The notes beneath the pieces are model-generated. The model saw only the letters and a program-made list of their open reading frames with translations, was not told the origin of the DNA and did no database searches. DNA of 64,000 nucleotides. Origin: Gammaproteobacteria bacterium (lineage in GTDB: Bacteria; Pseudomonadota; Gammaproteobacteria; Steroidobacterales; Woeseiaceae). A program made the translations under genes and the position numbers. The stretch lies in the NCBI GenBank assembly GCA_009937525.1, contig JAACFE010000001.1:1-64000 (forward strand). Direction: 5' to 3'. Below, one piece after another: positions 1 through 9,122 of the stretch; the stretch's first letter is position 1, and the number at the start of each line of letters is the position of its first letter.

Positions 1-1
1 T

Positions 2-118
2 GAAGAGCTCTGGCATCTCATCAGCGTCGCGGATCACGCGATGTACAACGCCAAGTCCGTGCAGAATGACGCAGCCAACGACACGGCAGCCTACATCGAG
101 GCGGCGACAGCCTCGTAA
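2..118 (+). CDS. C-terminal end of a probable GGDEF (diguanylate cyclase) protein, partial
   Basis: The window opens inside a plus-strand reading frame that ends at TAA 116-118. The 38 visible residues contain ISVADHAMYNAKSVQND, which resembles the last helix of GGDEF domains (ADxALYxAK followed by a polar stretch). In that family this helix closes the cyclase fold that makes cyclic di-GMP from two GTP. The active-site GGDEF loop lies outside the window, so activity cannot be judged. It converges on the minus-strand lipoprotein gene with only 34 bases between stops. Confidence 0.5.
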   Translation, partial: EELWHLISVADHAMYNAKSVQNDAANDTAAYIEAATAS

Positions 119-152
119 TTGCCAGCGGTCCCGATCTTCGGCGAGGGCTGCG

Positions 153-1499
153 TTACGGCGCCGGGAAGAACTTCAACTCCGCGAGTGAAGGATCGACGCG
201 ATCCAGCAATACGGCTTCGTATACGTCGCCAAATGCCGCTTCCAGGCGGATGGGCCCCTCAACCACGGTCTTTTCTCCGCTCGTCGTAATGTAGATGTCG
301 CGGCTGCCTTCGTTAAGTGCGATAGGCGGGATCTGCTGGAGATAGACCAGTCCTGCAGCGCGCGGCAGCGTGTCGTCGATCGTTGCGTCGGCGTCGACGA
401 CGTACAGGTCGACGAGGCGGTGATTGGTCGAGGAATGGAAAAACGTAAGCTGTGCGAAGGTCTCTATGGGGCGGCGGTCGAACCGTACCGGTGTCCCCAC
501 GATCTCGCCGGCCAACTCACTCAGGTAGTAATTGACGCGTCCACCGACGACTGTCGCCAGCGTTCCTTCGAACTGGATGGCTCCCACGTTGCCGGGCGCG
601 GTTGCTGTAATAGGAATATCGCCGAGGGCGACGTCGATGTCGCCCGTAATGTCGCCGAACGCGAGATCGGCGACGATGCGATTCTGCAGTGCCTCGTCGT
701 CGTAGATGTCCGAGGTCCCGAGGTCCGTCGTCGCATGGATGAATCGCGCGGTGGGTGGGAACCTCGCATCGGTCAGTGTCGACGATACCCCCTGTTGATT
801 GAATATCCTGGCGATAACGGGTGCCGTGTCGGCCCCGACGCCTTCGAGGAACGTCATCAACAGGGATTGACCGGCTGCGATTTGAGCAGGGACCGACTCG
901 AACAGGATATCGGCCGCGTCGCCCGCCGTTGTTACCGTGATGACATAGGTGCCCGCTTCGATATCGGAGGGGATGGAGACCTCACCCGGCGCAAGCGTCG
1001 CGGCCTGCGCGCCGGGAGCGGGGGCGACGCCCTCAGTTCCGATGTAGACGTCGATGGGCCCCAGCACATCGGCGGCATGCCCCAGGCGCATTTCAAACAC
1101 GGTGTCGGCATCGGTGAAGCTACGCTCGGCAATCTCCCAGATGTTTACCGTAGGCGTTTCGAGTGAGCCGCGCAGGACGAGGGTGTATTCGGTGTCGCGG
1201 ACGACGTCGAGCAACTGGCTGGCGATCCGCGTCGGATCCAACCCCAGCAGCCGCGCGTATTCAAAGTTGAACGTGTACTCGAGGTCGTCCCACTGTTGCG
1301 GCGCGGAGTTGTTTCGGTACGCAACGGTGTCGATCCGTCTTTCCTCGATCCGAAACACGATATCCGGCGACGTCGGGACCGCATTGATCATCCGGATGGT
1401 GCCCTTGCCGGTCGCGACCGGAAATTGGCTCTCCGACCCGCAAGCGCCGATCGTAATAGCCACAATGGCCGCCAGCAGTACCCGCGAAAGTCGTGTCAT
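153..1499 (-). CDS. DUF4397-like secreted lipoprotein
   Basis: 448 residues starting at MTRLSRVLLAAIVAITIGAC, a lipoprotein signal peptide with a lipobox-like IGAC before the acylated Cys. Two or three beta-rich repeats follow, each opening with a phrase such as IRMINAVPTSPDIVFRI, RLGHAADVLGPIDVYIG or ARFIHATTDLGTSDIYDD, which is the look of DUF4397 domains found in bacterial cell-surface proteins of unknown role. The ATG (1499-1497) shares its A with the TGA of the upstream aldehyde dehydrogenase, so the two are probably co-transcribed and coupled. An in-frame start further upstream (1565) lies inside that dehydrogenase and would bury the signal peptide. Function is unknown. Confidence 0.7.
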   Translation of the reverse strand: MTRLSRVLLAAIVAITIGACGSESQFPVATGKGTIRMINAVPTSPDIVFRIEERRIDTVAYRNNSAPQQWDDLEYTFNFEYARLLGLDPTRIASQLLDVVRDTEYTLVLRGSLETPTVNIWEIAERSFTDADTVFEMRLGHAADVLGPIDVYIGTEGVAPAPGAQAATLAPGEVSIPSDIEAGTYVITVTTAGDAADILFESVPAQIAAGQSLLMTFLEGVGADTAPVIARIFNQQGVSSTLTDARFPPTARFIHATTDLGTSDIYDDEALQNRIVADLAFGDITGDIDVALGDIPITATAPGNVGAIQFEGTLATVVGGRVNYYLSELAGEIVGTPVRFDRRPIETFAQLTFFHSSTNHRLVDLYVVDADATIDDTLPRAAGLVYLQQIPPIALNEGSRDIYITTSGEKTVVEGPIRLEAAFGDVYEAVLLDRVDPSLAELKFFPAP

Positions 1500-2929
1500 C
1501 AGGACGCCTCGAACCCGTATATCGATTTCACCTCGAGGAATTCCTCGATACCGTGCGCCCCCCATTCGCGCCCGTTGCCCGACTGCTTGTAGCCGCCGAA
1601 AGGCGCCATCGAATCGAGGTGCGCTCCGTTGATGTGGACCATCCCCGTGTGCAGGCGCGCAGCGACCCGCCGGGCGCGGTCGAGGCTGCCGGACGATACG
1701 TAGCCGGAGAGCCCGTAGGGCGTCTCGTTCGCGACTTCGACGGCTTCGTCCTCGTCGTCGTAGGCAATGATCGACAGGACCGGACCGAAAATCTCCTCGC
1801 GGGCAATCGTCATGTCGTTGGACACGTTCGCGAACACGGTAGGCCGCGCGTACCAGCCTTTTTGCAGCCCCTCGGGACGTCCCGTGCCGCCGGCAGCAAG
1901 GGTTGCGCCCTCATCGATGCCTTTCCGGATGAGATCCTGGACCTTGTTCCACTGCTGCTCGGAAACAAGCGGCCCGACCTCGATTCCTTCGGCGCGCGGG
2001 TCGCCGACGCGGGTATGTTGCGCGACTTCCGCGGCAATCGACGCCGCCTCCTCCATGCGATCTCGAGGCACCAGCATGCGCGTCGGTGCATTGCAGGATT
2101 GTCCCGTGTTGTCGAAGCATTCTTCGGCACCTTGCCGCACGGCCGTGTCGAAGTCCGCATCGTCGAGCAGGATGTTCGCCGACTTGCCACCGAGTTCCTG
2201 CGCCACCCGCTTTACGGTCGGCGCCGCATTCTGTGCAACGGCGACACCGGCGCGCGTCGAGCCCGTGAACGACACCATGGCCACGTCGGGGTGCAGCGAA
2301 AGGGCGGTACCGACGCCGGGGCCGTCACCATTGACCAGGTTGAACACGCCGGCGGGTACGCCCGCTGCATCCAGCACCTCGGCAAAAATCATTGCATCGA
2401 ATGGCGCGATCTCGCTCGGCTTGAGCACCATCGTGCAGCCGGCTGCCAGCGCCGGGGCGACCTTGCAGGCGATCTGGTTGACGGGCCAGTTCCACGGGGT
2501 GATCAGCGCGCAGACGCCGATCGGCTCCTTGACGATCAGGGTCGTGCGGTTTTTCTCTTCGAATTCGAACGTCTTGAGCGCGCGGATCGCAGCCTTGATG
2601 TGCTGGGGACCGCTGCCGGCCTGGGCGCCTTTCGCCAGCCCCCAGGGAGCGCCCATCTCGTCCATGATGGCCGCGGCAATGTCGTCGTGACGCTTTGCAA
2701 ACTCCACGAGTATGGATTGCAGCAGTTCTATACGTTGTTCGCGCGTCGTAGCCGCGTAAGCGGCGCCGGCGCGTTTCGCCGCGGCCACGGCAAGATCGAC
2801 GTCGGCGGCGGAGCCCAGGCTGATGCGGCCGCAGGGCTCTTCTGTCGCCGGATTGATGACGTCCACGGGGTTGGCCGTGACCGGGTCGACCCACTCGCCA
2901 TCAATGTAGAACTTCAGCATCTCGCGCAT
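1499..2929 (-). CDS. NAD(P)+-dependent aldehyde dehydrogenase family protein
   Basis: 476 residues, normal length for the ALDH superfamily. It would oxidise an aldehyde to the carboxylic acid. The catalytic set is complete: Asn147 in TPWNWPVN, cofactor-binding Lys170 in VLKPSE, Glu245 in QELGGKSAN and nucleophile Cys279 in NTGQSCNAPTR; the Rossmann glycine motif FTGSTRAG is near 222-229. The start at 2929 has a good AGGAG site just upstream on the minus strand. The substrate cannot be read from sequence. It is first in a probable two-gene operon with the DUF4397-like lipoprotein, and an AraC-type regulator gene lies just upstream on the same strand. Confidence 0.88.
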   Translation of the reverse strand: MREMLKFYIDGEWVDPVTANPVDVINPATEEPCGRISLGSAADVDLAVAAAKRAGAAYAATTREQRIELLQSILVEFAKRHDDIAAAIMDEMGAPWGLAKGAQAGSGPQHIKAAIRALKTFEFEEKNRTTLIVKEPIGVCALITPWNWPVNQIACKVAPALAAGCTMVLKPSEIAPFDAMIFAEVLDAAGVPAGVFNLVNGDGPGVGTALSLHPDVAMVSFTGSTRAGVAVAQNAAPTVKRVAQELGGKSANILLDDADFDTAVRQGAEECFDNTGQSCNAPTRMLVPRDRMEEAASIAAEVAQHTRVGDPRAEGIEVGPLVSEQQWNKVQDLIRKGIDEGATLAAGGTGRPEGLQKGWYARPTVFANVSNDMTIAREEIFGPVLSIIAYDDEDEAVEVANETPYGLSGYVSSGSLDRARRVAARLHTGMVHINGAHLDSMAPFGGYKQSGNGREWGAHGIEEFLEVKSIYGFEAS

Positions 2930-3008
2930 GGTTGCTCCTCACTAAAGCAGCCGCGAATCATAACGTAAATTGGTCCGGCAGGGGTTGCGACCGGCGGAGC
3001 CGGCCCCG

Positions 3009-3389
3009 TCAGAAGGCGAGGTATTTTTGTCGGTACTCGGCCGGCGGCATGTTGTACCAGGACTTGAACGCGGTCGTGAACGAACTGAAGTTGCTATAGC
3101 CGAGCAACATCGCCACTTCGAGCGCCTTCAGACGCCTGTCGCTCAGGTAACGCACCGCCAGTTCCGCCCGGACTTCCTTCAGGACCTTCTGAAAACTCGT
3201 CTTCTCGGCCTTGAGACGGCGCTGCAGCGTGCGCCGGGACAGTTTCATGGCACGGCAGGCATAGTCGGCGTTCGCTTCGCCGCGTGCCAGCAGATCGGCC
3301 AGCCGCCTCTTGAGTTGCTCGACAATATTATCCTTGTTATTCAGGGACTTAAGGTATCTTTCTACCTGATCAGTCAAGTGCCGGCGCAT
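3009..3389 (-). CDS. Short AraC/XylS-type transcriptional regulator (DNA-binding domain only)
   Basis: 126 residues. From about residue 35 it matches the double helix-turn-helix of AraC regulators: MKLSRRTLQRRLKAE is the first recognition region and LLGYSNFSSFTTAFKSWYN is the family signature in the second. Typical members are 250-300 residues with an N-terminal ligand-binding or dimerisation domain; here only about 35 charged residues precede the DNA-binding part, and I see no coding sequence upstream that would restore the missing domain. It is divergent from the fadB-like gene (about 120 bases between starts) and may control it or the downstream aldehyde dehydrogenase; that is inference from position only. 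Confidence 0.8.
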   Translation of the reverse strand: MRRHLTDQVERYLKSLNNKDNIVEQLKRRLADLLARGEANADYACRAMKLSRRTLQRRLKAEKTSFQKVLKEVRAELAVRYLSDRRLKALEVAMLLGYSNFSSFTTAFKSWYNMPPAEYRQKYLAF

Positions 3390-3510
3390 AGCAATACCCT
3401 GACAATTCTATTCCGTACCGCGAACCCGGGTAACATACCGCGTGTGGGGGCGATTGCCAATCGGTGCCCGTCGCCACGACATTCCCCGACTACCAGATTA
3501 AAGGACCGCA

Positions 3511-5613
3511 ATGACTTCGTCCGTCCGTTATGAACTCGTCGACGGCATCGGTGTGATCACCGTCGACAATCCACCGGTTAACGCCCTGTCACATGCCGTC
3601 AGGCAAGGCATTCACGATGCGCTCGCGGCGGCACAACAGGACACCTCGATAGCCGTGTTGATCGTCTGTGAGGGCCGAACCTTCATTGCCGGCGCCGACA
3701 TCACCGAATTCGGCAAGCCACCGAAGGAGCCGCACCTGCCGGACCTCTGTAACAGCATCGAGGCATCGTCGAAGCTCGTCGTGGCGGCAGTCCACGGTAC
3801 GGCGCTCGGTGGCGGGCTGGAGGTAGCCCTGGCATGCCACTATCGCTGCGCCGTACAGGGTGCCAGGGTCGGTTTCCCCGAGGTCAAACTGGGCCTGCTG
3901 CCAGGCGCGGGCGGCACGCAGCGCTTGCCGCGGCTGATCGGGGCGGGCGCGGCACTGGACCTGATGACGAGCGGCAATCCGGTCGATGCGGCGCAGGCAG
4001 CGAACCTCGGGCTCATCGACCACATTGTCAACGGTGATCTCGGGGACGCAGCGCTTGCCTGGTGCGGCGAACTCGCCGCGAAAGATGTGCAGAGGCGCAG
4101 GACCAGCGAACTGGCTGTCGAGAGCGTCCCGGACGGTATGCTCGATGCATACCGCGCTACCCTCGCAAGGCGCGCCCGCGGACAGATTGCGCCGCAAAAG
4201 ATCGTCGACTGCGTCGAGGCTTCGCTCACGCTGCCATTTACCGAGGGTCTGCGGATCGAGCGCGAGAACTTCATCGAGTGCCTCCAGAGTCCGCAGTCCG
4301 CCGCCTTGCGACACATGTTTTTCGCGGAGCGCGAAGCGGCCAGGGTCCAGGGGCTGTCGAAAGATATGCCGCTGCGAGACGTGAACAGGGTTGGTGTCAT
4401 CGGGGCAGGCACGATGGGCAGCGGTATCGCGATGAATTTTGCCAACGCCGGCATGCAGGTGGCGCTGCTCGAAGTGAGCGACGAAGCGCTCGGCAAGGGT
4501 CTCGGCATCATCGATCGCAATTACCAGGGAGGTGTGAAACGCGGCAAGATGAGCGAAGAGCAGGCGCTGGAATACCGTGGACGTATCACCGGTACGACCG
4601 ACTACGAATCGCTGTCCGACGCCGATCTCGTGATCGAAGCCGTGTTCGAAAATCTCGAACTCAAGCAGGAAGTGTTCGGGAAACTCGACGCCGTGTGCAG
4701 GCAAGGTGCAATTCTTGCGACGAATACGTCGTATCAGAATGTGGATCGAATCGCCGCGGCGACGAAACGGCCGCAGGATGTCATCGGCCTGCACTTCTTC
4801 AGTCCCGCGCACATCATGAAGCTGCTCGAAGTCGTGCGCGCGGAGAAGACCGCCGATGACGTGCTCGCAACCTGTATGGCGCTTGCAAAGAAGATCCGCA
4901 AGACGCCGGTCGTATCAGGCGTCTGCTATGGCTTCATCGGCAACCGTATGCTCGGCCATTATGCGCGCGAGGCCCAGCTCTGCGTCATCGAAGGCGCGAC
5001 GCCGGAGCAGGTTGATGCCGTGATGGAGGAATGGGGTATGGCGATGGGGCCGCTCGCGGTCTTCGACCTCGCCGGACTCGACGTCGGTTTCAAAGCCCGG
5101 CAGGGACTGCCGGAAGCGGAGCGCGGTGACCCGCGCGCGTTTCGCGTCGCCGATGCTCTCGTCGAGATGAATCGTCTCGGCCAGAAGACAGGTGCAGGCT
5201 TCTACCGTTACGACCCGGACACCCGGAAGCGTTCGAGCGATCCGGTGGTCCTGACCCTGATCGAACGCGAGGCGGCGGAGCTTGGTGTCACGAGGGGCGA
5301 CATCGATGCCGATGAGATCGTCGACCGCCTGCTGTTCGCGCTGGTCAATGAAGGTATGAATATCCTCGACGAGGGCATCGCTCAGCGCCCCGGTGATATC
5401 GACGTCGTCTACGTTTACGGCTACGGTTTCCCGGCCTGGCGCGGTGGCCCCATGCATTATGCGGACAGCGTCGGACTCGCGCACGTGCTCGAGCGCGTGC
5501 GCGAGTTCGAGCAACGGTTCGGCTCCGAAAACTGGACACCGGCGCCCTTGCTGGAGAAACTTGTGAGTAATGGCAATACGCTTGCGGAGTGGGCGAATTC
5601 GGGAAGCGAGTAA
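3511..5613 (+). CDS. Bifunctional enoyl-CoA hydratase / 3-hydroxyacyl-CoA dehydrogenase
   Basis: 700 residues. The N-terminal crotonase domain (about 1-190) has the oxyanion motif FIAGADITEFG near 58-68 and two active-site glutamates, Glu104 in GGGLEVAL and Glu124 in VGFPEVKLGLLPGAGG. A linker leads to the NAD-binding dehydrogenase domain beginning VGVIGAGTMGSGIAM near 292, with the catalytic His in GLHFFSPAHIMKLLEVV, then two C-terminal dehydrogenase domains. It hydrates trans-2-enoyl-CoA and oxidises the L-3-hydroxyacyl-CoA in beta-oxidation. The length fits the peroxisomal-type/FadJ-like bifunctional enzymes; no thiolase partner (fadA) is adjacent, so fadB or fadJ is not assigned. Confidence 0.9.
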   Translation: MTSSVRYELVDGIGVITVDNPPVNALSHAVRQGIHDALAAAQQDTSIAVLIVCEGRTFIAGADITEFGKPPKEPHLPDLCNSIEASSKLVVAAVHGTALGGGLEVALACHYRCAVQGARVGFPEVKLGLLPGAGGTQRLPRLIGAGAALDLMTSGNPVDAAQAANLGLIDHIVNGDLGDAALAWCGELAAKDVQRRRTSELAVESVPDGMLDAYRATLARRARGQIAPQKIVDCVEASLTLPFTEGLRIERENFIECLQSPQSAALRHMFFAEREAARVQGLSKDMPLRDVNRVGVIGAGTMGSGIAMNFANAGMQVALLEVSDEALGKGLGIIDRNYQGGVKRGKMSEEQALEYRGRITGTTDYESLSDADLVIEAVFENLELKQEVFGKLDAVCRQGAILATNTSYQNVDRIAAATKRPQDVIGLHFFSPAHIMKLLEVVRAEKTADDVLATCMALAKKIRKTPVVSGVCYGFIGNRMLGHYAREAQLCVIEGATPEQVDAVMEEWGMAMGPLAVFDLAGLDVGFKARQGLPEAERGDPRAFRVADALVEMNRLGQKTGAGFYRYDPDTRKRSSDPVVLTLIEREAAELGVTRGDIDADEIVDRLLFALVNEGMNILDEGIAQRPGDIDVVYVYGYGFPAWRGGPMHYADSVGLAHVLERVREFEQRFGSENWTPAPLLEKLVSNGNTLAEWANSGSE

Positions 5614-5702
5614 CGACGTAATGCACGTATCGTGAACCGCGTCACAAGCGCGGCGGCGCCATTGCGCTATATCTGATTACACGACAGCTGAGGCCGAGTC
5701 AT

Positions 5703-6335
5703 ATGTATGGTCAAAGCCGCAATGACAGAGTAGTGCAGGTCCGGAACCTGGCGGACTACTTTCGCACATCGATCGACGGTGTCATTTCACGACAGGGCGT
5801 CGATGTGGATCCTCATGCCGCGCACTACGTGGTCAATCTTCTCACGCTGTTTTCCCGCTCCGAGGAACTGTACGAAGAACATGGTGAGAGCTACGGCTTG
5901 CGTCCCCTGGCACTCATGATGGCCGACGCCGCAGATGCGCCGACGACCGCAGTCAGGAATTATGCGCTGCAACGTATCGGCGACGTGGCGCTTTTCATCA
6001 GCGGCTTCTTCGCTGACAGTCTCGCGAACAAGCCGGTCGACGTCGACTATTACATCCACATGGGCGGTACCGCGTACGGCTCGCTGTCCGAAGAAGTGCG
6101 TGGCACCTTTCGCGGCAACGCCTTTGCCGATATCTACCGCGAACTCGCCGTCAAATTCCAGGTCCTCGTCGATGTTTTGAACGAGGTCCGCGATGAGGCG
6201 AGAGGGGAATCCGATCGCGACCTCCTGCGCACCTACGAGATATGGCTGAAAACCGGCAGCCGCCGTGCGAGGAAGTTGCTTGCCGATAACGGAGTGGTGC
6301 CGATATCCGACGCGAGGCGTACGGGCAGGCACTGA
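5703..6335 (+). CDS. Conserved-looking protein of unknown function
   Basis: 210 residues, no signal peptide or membrane segment, probably cytoplasmic and largely alpha-helical. No domain family is recognised. Aromatic and acidic stretches such as YYIHMGGTAYGSL (around 119-131) stand out but match no motif I know. The ATG has a plausible TGAGG site upstream. Its TGA shares one base with the ATG of the next gene, so both are very likely translated together. Codon use looks like that of its neighbours, so there is no sign of recent transfer. Confidence 0.7.
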   Translation: MYGQSRNDRVVQVRNLADYFRTSIDGVISRQGVDVDPHAAHYVVNLLTLFSRSEELYEEHGESYGLRPLALMMADAADAPTTAVRNYALQRIGDVALFISGFFADSLANKPVDVDYYIHMGGTAYGSLSEEVRGTFRGNAFADIYRELAVKFQVLVDVLNEVRDEARGESDRDLLRTYEIWLKTGSRRARKLLADNGVVPISDARRTGRH

Positions 6336-6982
6336 TGATCGATCGGCTGCAGCAGCACCTGAGCGATATCTACCAGGTGGGCGGCCTGCATGACGTTCGC
6401 GATTTTCTCATCACCGACCCCAGGCTGGCTCGATGCATCGGCGCCGGTTCCATGCTTTCTGACACCAGTGAGACCCTGCTGTTGTCGGAGGACGAGGAAG
6501 GACTGGCACTGTCGCTGTTCCTGGACGGCGAACTCCTCGCGCGCCTCGAATCATCCGATCCACTGAACCGGCTGCGTGCCCATCAGCTGGATGATCTATG
6601 GAAGGTCTTCGAAGGCTTGAGCCATTTCAACTGCGTCGTCTGGAAGGCGTCCCGCGACCGCAGCGTGTCGTTGCTCGAACTGGAACTCCAGGCAGAGATC
6701 GACAAATTCGTCGGCACGACGCTGCTGGCAATGAGCCAGGGAAGAACCGAGTTGCTCAACCATCTCCATGGCTGGCTGTTCGACAAAGTGAGCTTTCACG
6801 ACGATCTCGATGACGAACAGCTCGCCCGCTATCGCGCAGCGAACGAGTATGCGGCCAGGTTCTGCCATGCGCTGCGGGGCCGTCTGGTCGACGACGGCGG
6901 CGCAGTTCTCTCGGAACTCCGGCGATTCTTCCGCCTGCCGATGACCGACAAGATCAGCCACATCCATTCCCAAACCCTGTAG
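6335..6982 (+). CDS. Protein of unknown function coupled to the preceding gene
   Basis: 215 residues, soluble, acidic N-terminal half and helical C-terminal half. The start ATG overlaps the previous TGA by one base (TGATG), the typical arrangement of coupled subunits. Residues around 33-75 (GAGSMLSDTSETLLLSEDEE onward) look like a small alpha/beta module, but I cannot assign a family. The pair sits between beta-oxidation and efflux genes, which gives no clear functional clue. Confidence 0.7.
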   Translation: MIDRLQQHLSDIYQVGGLHDVRDFLITDPRLARCIGAGSMLSDTSETLLLSEDEEGLALSLFLDGELLARLESSDPLNRLRAHQLDDLWKVFEGLSHFNCVVWKASRDRSVSLLELELQAEIDKFVGTTLLAMSQGRTELLNHLHGWLFDKVSFHDDLDDEQLARYRAANEYAARFCHALRGRLVDDGGAVLSELRRFFRLPMTDKISHIHSQTL

Positions 6983-7069
6983 GCCGTTTAAACCGGTTTC
7001 GCAGTTCCCGCATCTAACGGGAAATTCAGTGATGGCGGCCGGCTGTCCCGGCGCCGCAGGGGTGGGAAA

Positions 7070-8347
7070 TTGAAGATCTCGGATACATCAGCTCAGGATG
7101 TGCGCATCGAGCCGCCAAGCCCGCACAAGCGCCGGGTCCTGATCAGCGCAGCCGCCGTTGTCATCATCGCGTCGCTCCTGTTCGCGGCACCCTCGGCAGA
7201 GCGCTGGGCGAATGCGACGATCAGTGTCCCCTACGATCGCATCCGCACCGCCACGGTTACCCGGGGCGACCTGGTTCGTGATGTGTCGGTGCAGGGCCGT
7301 GTCGTGGCCGCCGTGAGCCCGACGCTGTATGCCACGGATTCCGGGACGATCACGCTGCACGTCGAAGCGGGCGAGGAGGTTGTTGCAGGACAGGTCCTGG
7401 CGACGGTCGAGAGCCCGGACCTCGCGAGCGCGCTGCAGCAGGCCGAGTCGTCGCTCGAGAAGCGCAAGATGGAACTCGAGCGGCAACGTATCGAGTCGAA
7501 ACAGCTCGCACTCGAGAAGCGCAAGGCCGCGGATCTCGCCGATGTGGCACTGGTTGCCGCGAGGCGCGAGAAGCGCCGCGCAGACGATGCCCACGAACGC
7601 GGTGTCATTCCCCGCATCGATTACGAGAAAGCGCAGGACGAATTGCGCAACGCCGAGCTGGCACACGAGCACGCCGTCGCCGACGCCACGCTGTTCGACG
7701 AGCGGCTCGCCTTCGAACTGCGTGCGAGCGAGTTCGACGTGGGTCGTCAGGCGCTGGTCGTCGAGGACCTGCGCCGCCAGGTCGGGCAGTTGTCAATCAG
7801 TTCGCCCGTCGACGGAATCGTTGGTGATCTGCTCGTGGATCAGAAGGCTGCCGTATCGAGAGATATGCCGGTCATGGCCGTCGTGGACCTGTCGCGTTTC
7901 GAGATCGATGCCCAGATCCCGGAGAGCTACGCCGACGATCTTGCGGTCGGCATGCAGGCCGAGATCCTGATCGCAGGCCATGCCTATTCGGGGCACCTCG
8001 TCGCCGTATCCCCGGAGATCGTCGGCAACCAGGTGGCCAGCCGCATCCGTTTCGAGGGAGAGATGCCGGCCAGGCTGCGTCAGAACCAGCGCCTGACTAC
8101 CCGCATCCTGCTCGCCGAGCACCCGGACGTGCTGCAGGTGCAGCGCGGCCAGTTCCTCGACAGTGGCGCGGGACGCATCGCCTACGTCGTCGGCGAGGAC
8201 CGCATCGCGACACGCCGCCAGATCGTGATGGGTGCGCGCAGCCTTGGCGCTGTCGAAGTCCTGTCCGGCCTCGAACCCGGCGAAACCATCGTAATTTCCA
8301 ACCTGGACCCGTTCCGCGGCGCGGAAACGGTCTTGCTCACCAACTAG
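7070..8347 (+). CDS. HlyD/MacA-type efflux periplasmic adaptor subunit
   Basis: 425 residues. A short cytoplasmic N-terminus is followed by one transmembrane anchor (about residues 25-43), a lipoyl-like half (GTITLHVEAGEEVVAGQVLATV, broken here only by my description of it as a biotinyl-lipoyl fold), a long coiled-coil hairpin (about 120-235, rich in E/R/K/L), the second lipoyl half near ISSPVDGIVGDLLVDQKAAV, and C-terminal beta-barrel domains. It would link an inner-membrane ABC transporter to an outer-membrane channel. The TTG start at 7070 is preceded by GGGTGGGA; no ATG is better placed. It leads a four-gene transporter operon. Confidence 0.85.
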   Translation: MKISDTSAQDVRIEPPSPHKRRVLISAAAVVIIASLLFAAPSAERWANATISVPYDRIRTATVTRGDLVRDVSVQGRVVAAVSPTLYATDSGTITLHVEAGEEVVAGQVLATVESPDLASALQQAESSLEKRKMELERQRIESKQLALEKRKAADLADVALVAARREKRRADDAHERGVIPRIDYEKAQDELRNAELAHEHAVADATLFDERLAFELRASEFDVGRQALVVEDLRRQVGQLSISSPVDGIVGDLLVDQKAAVSRDMPVMAVVDLSRFEIDAQIPESYADDLAVGMQAEILIAGHAYSGHLVAVSPEIVGNQVASRIRFEGEMPARLRQNQRLTTRILLAEHPDVLQVQRGQFLDSGAGRIAYVVGEDRIATRRQIVMGARSLGAVEVLSGLEPGETIVISNLDPFRGAETVLLTN

Positions 8348-8392
8348 GGCCGACACGTCCTACTCACGCGCAGGCAAACGGAGAATAGAGCC

Positions 8393-9109
8393 ATGTTAAG
8401 AATGAACAGCGTATCCAAGGTGTACCGGACAGACACGGTCGAAACGCACGCACTCAGGGAGTTTTCACTGAGTGTCGAAGAAGGCGAGTTCGTCTCCGTC
8501 ACGGGCCCCTCCGGGTCCGGCAAGACCACGTTCCTGAACATCGCCGGCCTCCTGGAAGAACTGACGGACGGCAGCTACGAACTCGATGGTCGGGATATCT
8601 CGTCGCTGAACGACAGGGAGCGCTCGCGCGTCCGCAACGAGAAGATCGGGTTCATATTTCAGAGCTTCAACCTGATACCGGAGCTGGATATCTTCGATAA
8701 CGTCGACGTGCCGTTGCGCTACCGCGGACTCAAGTCGGCCGAACGCAGGCGCCGCGTCGAACGATGCCTCGAGCTGGTCGGCCTCGCTTCGCGCATGAAA
8801 CACCTGCCGGCGCAGCTGTCCGGCGGACAGCAGCAGCGGGTGGCCATTGCACGCGCCCTGGCCGGCGAGCCGCGTTTCCTGCTGGCGGACGAGCCGACCG
8901 GCAACCTGGATACGCACATGGCCGACAGCGTCATGGAGCTGCTGGCAGAGATCAACGCGGGCGGCACGACAATCATCATGGTGACCCACGAGCTCACGCT
9001 GGCGGACCGGGCAAAGCGCAACATCTTCGTGCGCGACGGCAACGTCAGTGATGGCTACGGCAGTGATGCATCGCCGGAGTTGCACTTCGCCTCGGCAGCC
9101 AATGCGTGA
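8393..9109 (+). CDS. ABC transporter ATP-binding protein, MacB/LolD type
   Basis: 238 residues with all ABC ATPase motifs: Walker A GPSGSGKTT near 39-47, Q-loop in FIFQSFNLIPELDIFDN, signature [15 protein letters not shown], Walker B FLLADEPTGNLD and switch His in MVTHE. The LolD/MacB subfamily drives mechanotransmission-type transporters that act on periplasmic substrates rather than classic membrane passage. It sits between the adaptor gene and two permease genes, so it most likely powers both as one complex. Confidence 0.92.
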   Translation: MLRMNSVSKVYRTDTVETHALREFSLSVEEGEFVSVTGPSGSGKTTFLNIAGLLEELTDGSYELDGRDISSLNDRERSRVRNEKIGFIFQSFNLIPELDIFDNVDVPLRYRGLKSAERRRRVERCLELVGLASRMKHLPAQLSGGQQQRVAIARALAGEPRFLLADEPTGNLDTHMADSVMELLAEINAGGTTIIMVTHELTLADRAKRNIFVRDGNVSDGYGSDASPELHFASAANA

Positions 9110-9122
9110 CATGGGGGGCAGA

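Noticed and set aside
1493-2968. A 491-codon plus-strand frame
   Set aside because: It mirrors the aldehyde dehydrogenase, whose catalytic residues are complete on the minus strand.
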